Of a stretch of 64,000 bases of DNA, positions 56,693 to 63,579 are shown piece by piece; position 1 is the stretch's first letter; the number at the start of each line of letters is the position of its first letter. Location of the stretch: contig NZ_VLKZ01000003.1 of NCBI RefSeq assembly GCF_007830185.1, forward strand, positions 1 through 64,000. The letters are read 5' to 3'. The position numbers were made by a program, and so were the translations under genes. Under the pieces are notes generated by a model. The model saw nothing but the letters and a program-made list of their open reading frames with translations, did not search any database and was not told the origin of the DNA. Source of the DNA: Halalkalibacter nanhaiisediminis. GTDB taxonomy: Bacteria; Bacillota; Bacilli; Bacillales; Bacillaceae_D.

Positions 56693-57109
56693 TTAGTTAT
56701 CCTGTGAAAAACTTATTGTCTCTTCGTATTCTCCTACATCTGTTACCCACGAAACGGTAATCGTAACGTCATGAATAACATCTCGAAATAGCTGAATATC
56801 TCTATGATTATTACCACCACTTTTTCCTAATGAAAAAATTTTTTGATTGCCTTCGGCAACTTCCAAGTTTCCTGATGAACCTATACCTAATGAAGAAGGG
56901 AAATTAATTTTATAAGAAACATTCTTAATTTGTTCATCTCCATTATACTTAATAGTTCCTGTGCGTTCTTCGTAATCTTTTGTTATGGAATATTGCATAG
57001 TAGATTCCCAAGACTCACTTTCCCCTTTAGTAGTGAATGCATCTGTATTTGTACAACCAACAATGACGAAAAGTAAAAAACTCAAAATTACCACTTTTCT
57101 TTTATTCAA
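56693..57109 (-). CDS. Lipoprotein of unknown function
   Basis: This 138-residue exported lipoprotein has signal NKRKVVILSFLLFVIVGC with lipobox IVGC. The mature domain looks like a small beta-rich fold (YSITKDYEERTGTIKYNGD, VTITVSWVTDVGEYEETISF). No family was recognised. The TTG at 57109 has AGGAG (reverse strand) 9 bases upstream; TTG 57118 directly abuts it. It is the only intact reverse-strand gene in the island. Confidence 0.75.
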   Translation of the reverse strand: MNKRKVVILSFLLFVIVGCTNTDAFTTKGESESWESTMQYSITKDYEERTGTIKYNGDEQIKNVSYKINFPSSLGIGSSGNLEVAEGNQKIFSLGKSGGNNHRDIQLFRDVIHDVTITVSWVTDVGEYEETISFSQDN

Positions 57110-57458
57110 TTCATTCAACTCCTATCAAAATTAACATACTCTTGTTAAATGATAGCTTAGTTTCTTCCTTAGTTTTCCTGATACCTTAGTTGACGAAGTA
57201 ATTTACATCTAATGATACCATAAAATAGTAAATCAATCCCTTTTATATGCCGTTAGCAACAATCTTTCCGAAAAAAAGCTGTTTAAAATAACTAATAAAG
57301 GGTGTAAGGAACTCAAGACTATTAAACTAAGGGTGCGTTTCTGCAATAAAGCAGGACGCTTTTTTTCAGTATCAAATTTAAGGTAATTAATGTTAAAATG
57401 AAATCAACGGTTATTCAAGTAACGAAGCGGAAAAGTTGAAGAAAGGTAGAAACTTTAG
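57110..57458 (+). other. Non-coding stretch with second terminator-promoter module
   Basis: The left part is the upstream region of the reverse-strand lipoprotein gene. No reading frame is supported. The right part holds the module copy at 57335-57420. Confidence 0.5.
57335..57420 (+). promoter_or_regulatory. Terminator-promoter module, copy 2
   Basis: GCGTTTCTGC pairs with GCAGGACGC (57335-57359), followed by seven T, then TGTTAAAATGAAATC (57391-57405). The last 30 bases match copy 1 at 55353-55440 almost base for base. Confidence 0.6.
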
Positions 57459-57791
57459 ATGCTATTATTCTACATAGAAAATTTACAATTTAATGTAAAG
57501 AGGATATATGAGAAGAAAATACGGACTATATTACTCGTATATGTTTCATCGTTAGCAATGTTAGGCTATTTATCATACGCACATGATGTTCATCCATATG
57601 GTTTCAATTATGATGTACCTAAAGAAAACACCGTAGAAGTGAAACAAGGAATTATCATCACAAAAACGCATATGTTTGATGCAAGCGAAGTAAATCCAAT
57701 TCCAGTTATGCTTGGTATAGATACATTAACGAAATTGGGTTATCTTTCTTTACTTGTTCCTGTTTTTATTGCTGGTTTATTGGTTTTTTAA
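57459..57791 (+). CDS. Small membrane protein, N-terminus doubtful
   Basis: This 110-residue protein has membrane helices near IRTILLVYVSSLAMLGYLSYA and LGYLSLLVPVFIAGLLVF, with an extracellular loop between them. No family is recognised. The start is uncertain: ATG 57459 has only a weak site, while AAAGAGGA (57497-57504) precedes an ATG at 57508 in another frame that reads MRRK and then stops. One extra A in the AAAA run at about 57516 would join that start to this frame as MRRKIRTILLV. Confidence 0.6.
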   Translation: MLLFYIENLQFNVKRIYEKKIRTILLVYVSSLAMLGYLSYAHDVHPYGFNYDVPKENTVEVKQGIIITKTHMFDASEVNPIPVMLGIDTLTKLGYLSLLVPVFIAGLLVF

Positions 57792-57915
57792 AACGGAATT
57801 AAGGTGGAAGGGCTTGGTAAGTAATGATGATTTTCAAGTAAAGGGACATTCATTGAATAACAATATACTTTAATAAAACGATGAAACGTTTGAACCCTAA
57901 GAATTGAGGTTTCGT

Positions 57916-58494
57916 ATGAACTTTTTTATCTCTATGCTTGCTGCCTTCATTATTACTTGGGTAGGAGGCGTTAATTTAATCCATTTCTTATTCTGGTTAT
58001 TATATCGTAATTCAAATGCCGGCCATGGAAGCTTTGAAGGTTTAGAAATATTAATCTTCTCCTTGGTCGCCTCTCCATTTATATTCATAACATTATCTTT
58101 TCTTTTTTATATAAACATAGAACGTTTAAGAACAAAAGGAGTTGTTCTTGGTGGAATAATAGGGTTTTATGTTATGACACTATTAGAGTTATTTGTTGTG
58201 GGAACGTTTGTAAAGGAATTTATTCATATTCCTTTTATTATCATTGGCTGCATCTTAATAAGCCGTACACCCATCAGAAGAGTTGTAAATGGAATGGCGG
58301 TTGGGATGGTCACTGGAGTTATTGCTGCTTATCATATTATTGTTATCTTAAGATGGCTTGACAATACTTTAGCCACCTCTTTTTATTCACTATCTCTATT
58401 AGGAAGTCTTTCTTTTGGAGAGATGAGTTTGTATATCTTTGTCATTACAAGCTGTCTTGTCACAGGGGCTTTAATTGAACGGTCCATGAAGTAA
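57916..58494 (+). CDS. Membrane protein of unknown family
   Basis: This 192-residue protein has about six membrane helices across its whole length. ATG 57916 has TTGAGG (57904-57909) 6 bases upstream. No motif was recognised. The reading is intact and in the same direction as most island genes. The stop is followed 19 bases later by the AACGAGCGC element. Confidence 0.7.
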   Translation: MNFFISMLAAFIITWVGGVNLIHFLFWLLYRNSNAGHGSFEGLEILIFSLVASPFIFITLSFLFYINIERLRTKGVVLGGIIGFYVMTLLELFVVGTFVKEFIHIPFIIIGCILISRTPIRRVVNGMAVGMVTGVIAAYHIIVILRWLDNTLATSFYSLSLLGSLSFGEMSLYIFVITSCLVTGALIERSMK

Positions 58495-58614
58495 CCTTTA
58501 TTCTTATTTCACTAACGAGCGCAATTCTGCAGAATGAATGGTGTTCTTTCTTTATGTAAAGGGCCATATTGCGGCATAATTATTGGATATCTATGTTAAA
58601 GTTTAAAAAAGATT

Positions 58615-59055
58615 GTGAGGATTTGCATTTACACTACGAAGCAGTTTAGTGAACCGAAGATTAAAACATTAAGGGGTTTTCAGAATGAGATGATTAGTGT
58701 TGCCAAGGAGTGCAAAGCTTTGAATAAAAATTACAAAATAATAGCAGTTATATTTTTTATTGTAAACTTCTTCTTGATTTGGGTGTATACTACAATATCT
58801 GAATTTGTTGTTTCGCTGGAAAGGCTTAGCGAACTTAATGGGTATATGTTGACAGAAGAACAGGAGGTTATGTTTTTTTGGGCTATTAGTATCCCCATGT
58901 TCCTCGTACAATTTATTTACCTTTTTTTTATATTAATTTATTTTAAAAAAAGACAGTTCAAAAAATATGCAATTATATACAACGTAGTAGGATATTCTCT
59001 TCTTTTTTTGTGGTTTGTCTTTAGTGTATATCGATTTACAATAAATGGTTATTGA
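58615..59055 (+). CDS. Membrane protein, start uncertain
   Basis: This protein of up to 146 residues has three to four membrane helices (IIAVIFFIVNFFLIWVYTTI, MFFWAISIPMFLVQFIYLFF, NVVGYSLLFLWFVFSVYRF). The GTG at 58615 opens the frame but has no site upstream; instead GTGAGGAT lies just in front of ATT 58627, and ATG 58690 is a later option. A TGTTAAAG box (58594-58601) lies 14 bases before the GTG. No family is recognised. AACGGAGC begins 4 bases after the stop. Confidence 0.6.
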   Translation: MRICIYTTKQFSEPKIKTLRGFQNEMISVAKECKALNKNYKIIAVIFFIVNFFLIWVYTTISEFVVSLERLSELNGYMLTEEQEVMFFWAISIPMFLVQFIYLFFILIYFKKRQFKKYAIIYNVVGYSLLFLWFVFSVYRFTINGY

Positions 59056-59093
59056 ACTAACGGAGCAGGATTGTCCAATAAGGAATATCCAGT

Positions 59094-59573
59094 TCACCCC
59101 AATATTATAGTGTTACATGATATGATTAAGAGGAGGGACTTTGCTAGGACTCTGAGCCTTTTTGCGTTACTAATTAGACTGTACGAGGATAAAGCAGTAA
59201 TTTCTGGTTCAAGTGAATCTGCACTAAATAATAATTCAATATCTGGATCTAATTCTAAAAGGTAATTCTCCACTCTTTCATATAGCTCTTCGTTTACTTC
59301 AGTATTATTATTTGAACTAAAGGCTCAAGGTGAGTTTAGTGAATTAATATAATCTTAGACATCTTCTTGCAATCTGTTTAAATTTTCTTCCTCAACAGGG
59401 TCTGATTTTACATTGAAATACTTTCCTGTTGCAAAATCTTTGTCGATGTAATCGGCCTCTACAATTTCATACTCTTCTAGATTATTGAATCCTGATGCTT
59501 GAACTGTTACATTTCCCTATAAAAGAGAAAAAGTTATAACTATTAACGTAAAAAAGGATAAATATTGTCTCAA
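59094..59573 (-). pseudogene. Decayed secreted-protein gene (three in-frame stops)
   Basis: One reverse-strand frame runs for 160 codons. It begins with GAGAAGGTG and a TTG (59573), then a signal-peptide-like RQYLSFFTLIVITFSLL. It continues through a TAG (59517-59519), coding-like VTVQASGFNNLEEYEIVEAD and FATGKYFNVKSDPVEEE, a TAA (59355-59357), a TGA (59325-59327), then NEELYERVENYLLELDPDIE and ITALSSYSLISNAKRLRVLA. All parts are in the same frame, so point mutations alone inactivated it. No family is recognised. Confidence 0.7.
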
Positions 59574-59684
59574 TTAATACACCTTCTCATTGTAAAAATT
59601 TTGTATTGCACATTAATATTATTATAGGGTGATATAATTTTAAATAATATTTCCTATAAAAGTTATTTGTTGGGAGTGTTTTGC

Positions 59685-60035
59685 GTGAGGAAGTTCTTTA
59701 ATCTATTGGTATTTTTAATAGTAGGCACTGCATCTGTATTTATACTAAATAACCTATCTAGCATTTTTATTGATGTCATGAGGTTATCGGCAGCTTCTGA
59801 ATACCCTGGTGATATTACGTTAGAAGGCTTATTACTTTATTTAATAATTATTTCTGTTTTACTGGGGAGTGTTTTATCTTTTCTCTCAAAGAAACTACCA
59901 TTAAATATTAATAACAAAAGTGATAAAAATATTAAGTTGCTAATATTGCCAACCCTATTTGGTTTAATTTTATTTATTTTTCAATTTATTCAGTACTATA
60001 AAGAAATGATGAGTTTACCTAGGATATTATTTTGA
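59685..60035 (+). CDS. Small membrane protein
   Basis: This 116-residue protein has about three membrane helices (FFNLLVFLIVGTASVFIL, LLLYLIIISVLLGSVLSFL, LLILPTLFGLILFIFQFI). GTG 59685 is preferred, with TTGGGAG (59670-59676) 8 bases upstream; TTG 59667 is in frame but lacks a site. Family unknown. A T-run, but no clear hairpin, follows the stop. Confidence 0.65.
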   Translation: MRKFFNLLVFLIVGTASVFILNNLSSIFIDVMRLSAASEYPGDITLEGLLLYLIIISVLLGSVLSFLSKKLPLNINNKSDKNIKLLILPTLFGLILFIFQFIQYYKEMMSLPRILF

Positions 60036-60421
60036 TGAGTTACTTTTAAAGACTTCCGTTTTTTTATTAGTACTATTAATATACTAATTAGACTTGGGTT
60101 ATTTTGTAATTTGTAATTAAGACATCGTTGTAAGTCATATGATTCTCCTTTGTTATATGTAGATAAACTTCAGGGCACCCTCCCACTTGTGGGGGGGTTC
60201 TTGCATTAAAAAAGTTAATCGGTAAAACTATAACCTCTTTCAAATTATTGTGTTGGTAGAGCCTGTTGAGATTGCGTATGCTCTAACGCGGTAAATTGAC
60301 AATCGATGATTTCTCTAATGGAGAATTTATTAAAGGACTTTATCTTACATACTGGGGTCCATGATAATAGTTCAGGAAAGCGTTGTATTATTAAAAGATA
60401 AAGTATGTGGAGGAGTAGTTT
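60036..60421 (+). other. Gap before the DUF523 gene, with one GC-rich hairpin
   Basis: No coding signal. A strong stem ACCCTCCCAC / GTGGGGGGGT (60177-60198) has a 2-base loop and only a short T-run. A weaker stem AGAGC/GCTCT lies near 60257-60283. The site GGAGGAG (60409-60416) belongs to the next gene. Confidence 0.5.
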
Positions 60422-60880
60422 ATGATATTAGTGAGTTCTTGTTTAGCAGGGTTAGAAGTAAGGTACAACGGTACACATCGTTTAAATAATAAGATAAGTA
60501 AATTAGTAGAAGAAAATAAAGCGGTAACTATATGCCCCGAATTGCTTGGTGGATTTTCTACGCCGAGAGAACCTGCTGAAATAGTAGGTGGAGAAGGAGA
60601 AGATGTGCTGGATGGAAAAGCTAAAGTTGTTGAAAAGTCAGGTAAGGATGTAACCGAACTTTATATTAAAGGCGCTTATGCTACGTTAGAAAAAGCATTA
60701 AAAATGAATGCTACAACAGTTGTTCTCAAGGAAAGTAGCCCATCTTGTGGTAGTTCAATGATTTACAATGGTCATTTTAAAGGTGAAAAAATAGTTGGAA
60801 ATGGAGTAACCTCCGCATTACTGAAAAGAAACGGATTTCAAGTAATATCAGAAGAACAATTAGCTGAAAATAACTTTTAG
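60422..60880 (+). CDS. DUF523 domain protein
   Basis: This 152-residue cytoplasmic protein of the DUF523 family shows the conserved start ILVSSCLAGLEVRYNGTHR and the pieces ICPELLGGFSTPREPAEI and LKESSPSCGSS. The invariant Cys pairs (SCL, CPE, SCG) suggest a metal or thiol chemistry, but the function is unknown. GGAGGAG stands 5 bases before the ATG. The stop is followed 10 bases later by AACGGGTGGC. This family recurs in mobile or accessory gene clusters. Confidence 0.9.
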   Translation: MILVSSCLAGLEVRYNGTHRLNNKISKLVEENKAVTICPELLGGFSTPREPAEIVGGEGEDVLDGKAKVVEKSGKDVTELYIKGAYATLEKALKMNATTVVLKESSPSCGSSMIYNGHFKGEKIVGNGVTSALLKRNGFQVISEEQLAENNF

Positions 60881-60982
60881 TTACGTCACTAACGGGTGGC
60901 TAGAATTTAACAAAGTTGCTGATGTAGCTCTTTTGTTATTCTACTAATGGACAGTTTAACACAAGATAAGGAGGATGAAACT

Positions 60983-61627
60983 TTGATAAAAAAAGGACTA
61001 CTATTGTTAATTTCAATTTTATTATTAAGTGCCTGTAATAATAACTCTGATACTTCTGAGCAAAAGGAATTAAGGGAAAAGTTGATTGATATTACTCAAT
61101 TAGCTGGTGATTTTGAGGTAGAAAAAGGAGATATTGATGAGGCGATAAATGAAGCTGCTTCATTAGGTCTCCAAGGTGAAGAAAAAGATTGGTTTGTTCG
61201 TTCTTTTTTAATTTTTATTTCTGCTGGTAAAGAAATAAAAACTAAAGAAGAAGTGTATGAAGATAGTCAATTGAGAATGTTATATGAACGAACGTGGCAA
61301 GATTTAACTTTTGAAAGATATGGGGTTGAGTTAGACGAAGAAAGATTACAGGAAATTATAGAAATGACTTTAAACCCTATAAAAGAAGAACAAATTTCTT
61401 CTGAACAAAAAGAAGAGCTTGAAATACTTTTTTATCTTGCAGATGCATTAGGGTACAGTATTGATGAATTTTTTTACCGCTTTGATAGACATCATTATGA
61501 AAGATGGGCAATCGGTGAGAAGTTATATCCGTTACTGGAAGAAGAGTATGAGCTAAAGGATAATCAAGAAATTAGTAATAAATATAGAATGGAAGTTATT
61601 GATGAAATAGTAAAGACTCAATCTTGA
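60983..61627 (+). CDS. Lipoprotein of unknown function
   Basis: This 214-residue lipoprotein has signal IKKGLLLLISILLLSAC (lipobox LSAC) and a helical, highly acidic mature part (DITQLAGDFEVEKGDIDEAI, ISSEQKEELEILFYLADALG). TTG 60983 is set by AAGGAGGAT (60968-60976) 6 bases upstream. No family was recognised. A near-perfect AACGGG hairpin follows the stop. Confidence 0.78.
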   Translation: MIKKGLLLLISILLLSACNNNSDTSEQKELREKLIDITQLAGDFEVEKGDIDEAINEAASLGLQGEEKDWFVRSFLIFISAGKEIKTKEEVYEDSQLRMLYERTWQDLTFERYGVELDEERLQEIIEMTLNPIKEEQISSEQKEELEILFYLADALGYSIDEFFYRFDRHHYERWAIGEKLYPLLEEEYELKDNQEISNKYRMEVIDEIVKTQS

Positions 61628-61670
61628 GATAAAAGGTCAACCAGAAAAATCTGGCTAATCTTATATTACG

Positions 61671-61708
61671 AACGGGTGCGAATGCTGAACAAAGTATTCG
61701 CACCCGAT
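61671..61708 (+). terminator. AACGGG-type hairpin after the lipoprotein gene
   Basis: GGGTGCGAAT (61674-61683) pairs perfectly with ATTCGCACCC (61696-61705) around a 12-base loop, preceded by AAC. There is no T-run, so it may not be a classical terminator. TTGTTAAAAT (61751-61760), a promoter-like box, lies 46 bases on. Confidence 0.7.
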
Positions 61709-61806
61709 AGTTGAAATAAAGGGCAGGTTAGTTCAATAAAAGTAGCATCTTTGTTAAAATATTAGGAACGTATATTCTTATATGGATTGTAAATAGGAGG
61801 CGTATT

Positions 61807-62340
61807 ATGAAGAACCAACGGAAGATAGTATTGTTTATTGCTCAAAGCTTGGATGGATATATTGCAACAAAAGGAGACTCTTTAGATTGGTTATTTAAGG
61901 TTGAGGGTGAAGGGGATAACGGCTATTCGGAATTTTTTGAAACGATAGACACAATCTTAATTGGCAAAAGAACATATGATTGGATAATGAAACACGAAAA
62001 AGGTCAATTCCCATATCAAAATAAAGATTGTTACGTTTTTTCTAGGTCACAATTAGACGATACGAACGATGTTAAATTTGTAAATGAAGACATTGTTAAC
62101 TTTACTCATAACTTAAAAAAAGAAGAAGGAAAAAATATTTGGATAGTTGGTGGTGGAGACTTATTACATACGTTTTTAAAAGAAAAATTAGTCGATGAGC
62201 TGATATTGACAGTTGCACCAACTATCATCGGGGAGGGAATTCCTTTATTTAAAATAGGCGATTATCAGCTAGACCTCTCTCTAAAAGGTACAAGAACCTT
62301 TAATCAATTTGTTGAATTACATTACAAAGTAAAAAAATGA
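61807..62340 (+). CDS. Dihydrofolate-reductase-like (RibD C-terminal domain) protein
   Basis: This 177-residue NADPH-dependent reductase-like protein of the RibD_C/DHFR superfamily shows the motifs KIVLFIAQSLDGYIAT (1-20), ILIGKRTYDWIM and IWIVGGGDLLHTFL, with DELILTVAPTIIGEGIPLF near the end. Members reduce pteridine-like or riboflavin-precursor substrates, but this subgroup has no known substrate. AGGAGGCG stands 5 bases before the ATG. It is common in gene clusters of accessory type in bacilli. Confidence 0.9.
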   Translation: MKNQRKIVLFIAQSLDGYIATKGDSLDWLFKVEGEGDNGYSEFFETIDTILIGKRTYDWIMKHEKGQFPYQNKDCYVFSRSQLDDTNDVKFVNEDIVNFTHNLKKEEGKNIWIVGGGDLLHTFLKEKLVDELILTVAPTIIGEGIPLFKIGDYQLDLSLKGTRTFNQFVELHYKVKK

Positions 62341-62480
62341 ACACAAATACACTTCAACTAAAAGATGCGAGTGTTCAATAAGATCAGTTGCTTCTTATGC
62401 GATCTAGGCAGTTTAGCAATCATACGAAACGAGGCATTAAATGCAATTAGCTGAAAATGAATTCGCTGGATCAACAAAGC

Positions 62481-62560
62481 GGATTCTCATTCCGCTAAAG
62501 GATTAAAAACCGTTGCATAGGTTAAGTATGTGAAAAGATATACTTAAAGTAACGGGAGCG
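62481..62560 (+). repeat. 80-bp direct repeat, right copy
   Basis: 78 of 80 bases match 55276-55355: it begins GGATTCTCATTCCGCTAAAG and ends TAACGGGAGCG. The left flank (62341-62480) is non-coding and contains degenerate pieces of the hairpin arm. It marks the right edge of the island. Confidence 0.9.
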
Positions 62561-62583
62561 ATTGTTCAACAAGACAATCGCTC
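62556..62583 (+). terminator. AACGGG-type hairpin at right edge
   Basis: GAGCGATTGT (62556-62565) pairs perfectly with ACAATCGCTC (62574-62583), loop TCAACAAG. There is no T-run. It is the right repeat's continuation, as GCGTTCCTG is of the left one. Confidence 0.7.
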
Positions 62584-62649
62584 ATTCACTGAATGGCAGG
62601 AAACCTCAAAAAATTTCATAACTGAACAGACAGAAAGGAAGGATGTATC

Positions 62650-63000
62650 ATGACCAAACACAGGATCTATACAATGAGTGTCGCAAGTGTCTATCCCCAT
62701 TATGTTACGAAGGCGGAGAAAAAAGGACGTACGAAAACAGAAGTCGATGAAATCATCCGTTGGTTGACTGGGTATAGCCAGGAAGAGTTAGAAGCACAAC
62801 TGGAAAAAAAGACAGACTTTGAGACCTTCTTTGTGGAAGCTCCCCAACTGAATCCTTCACGGAAATTGATCAAAGGTGTGGTCTGCGGTGTTAGAGTGGA
62901 AGACATTGAAGAACCAACTATGCAGGAAGTTCGCTATTTGGATAAGTTGATCGATGAGTTAGCAAAGGGAAAAGCGATGGAGAAGATTTTGCGTAAATAA
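62650..63000 (+). CDS. DUF2200 family protein
   Basis: This 116-residue cytoplasmic protein of the DUF2200 family shows [39 protein letters not shown] and [10 protein letters not shown]-like ([22 protein letters not shown]) stretches. The family resembles DUF1801-type proteins and is of unknown function. AAAGGAAGGATG stands 6 bases before the ATG. It lies just outside the right direct repeat. Confidence 0.9.
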   Translation: MTKHRIYTMSVASVYPHYVTKAEKKGRTKTEVDEIIRWLTGYSQEELEAQLEKKTDFETFFVEAPQLNPSRKLIKGVVCGVRVEDIEEPTMQEVRYLDKLIDELAKGKAMEKILRK

Positions 63001-63326
63001 TAGTTAAAATTCCGGGGCTTATGTTTAAGAAGGACAACTAGCAAAACAAAGTCATTTGCTGCGCAGCATATATACTATTCAATAGAAATTGATCTACCAC
63101 AATTTGGCTGATTGAGGAAGACCAAAGCCTAATTCACTATAAAGATAAGGATTAGGCTTTTTCCTTAAAATCGTTGACGTTCTTCTATTGGTAAACATAT
63201 TGACATCAAGTGGTAAAAAACACGGCAGAGATGGTCCATTCTTGAGGCTGTAATCAAATAGCAACAGTCTATACGAAAACAGCCTTTTAAAAAGATAAGA
63301 AGGCATAAATTTCGATGACGAACAGA
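63001..63326 (+). other. Non-coding gap with one terminator
   Basis: No gene is seen. The stem AAAGCCTAAT (63124-63133) and ATTAGGCTTT (63151-63160), followed by TT, is a likely terminator. The rest is unremarkable. Confidence 0.6.
63124..63162. terminator. Terminator hairpin downstream of the DUF2200 gene
   Basis: Perfect 10-base stem AAAGCCTAAT / ATTAGGCTTT with A- and T-runs; works on both strands. Confidence 0.8.
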
Positions 63327-63454
63327 TGTCTAGCGCAAGCAGCCTAGCCGCTCGAGGTTGCTTCAGCCAGTAAATGGTTGCCTAAAAGCTGGCAACACAT
63401 TGACAGGCTTCCAGCACTTGTCGCGGCTGACCGAGGCTCTTTCGCTTTTCTGGA
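63327..63454. repeat. 128-bp structured repeat, family A, copy 3
   Basis: It belongs to the same family as 44887-45140: TGTCTAGC, GCCTAGCCGCTCGAGGT and TTCGCTTTTC are shared. The inner stem is GGTTGCC/GGCAACA. It is directly followed by a second copy. Confidence 0.85.
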
Positions 63455-63578
63455 TGTCTAGCGCAAGCAGCCTAGCCGCTCGAGGTTGCTTCAGCCAGTA
63501 AATGGTTGCCTAAAAGCTGGCAACTCATTGACTGACTTCCAGCTCTTTCAGCTCGCTGACCGAGGCGCTTTCGCTTTT
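63455..63578. repeat. 124-bp structured repeat, family A, copy 4
   Basis: Tandem partner of copy 3. The first 95 bases are nearly identical; the last third has diverged (TTCAGCTCGCTGACC). It ends 2 bases before the stop codon of the reverse-strand gene at 63580. Confidence 0.83.
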
Positions 63579-63579
63579 T

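Noticed and set aside
59071-59265. 64-codon forward frame inside the island
   Set aside because: It lacks a ribosome site, begins inside the AACGGAGC element, and overlaps the reverse-strand frame that has clear coding character.
55244-62583. Integron attC sites
   Set aside because: The elements share AAC at the 5' side, but only one has GTT at the 3' side, core spacing is wrong, and no tyrosine integrase gene is visible. Kept only as an analogy.
55102-63000. Prophage or integrative conjugative element
   Set aside because: No integrase, structural, replication or conjugation gene occurs; gene content is small unrelated genes.
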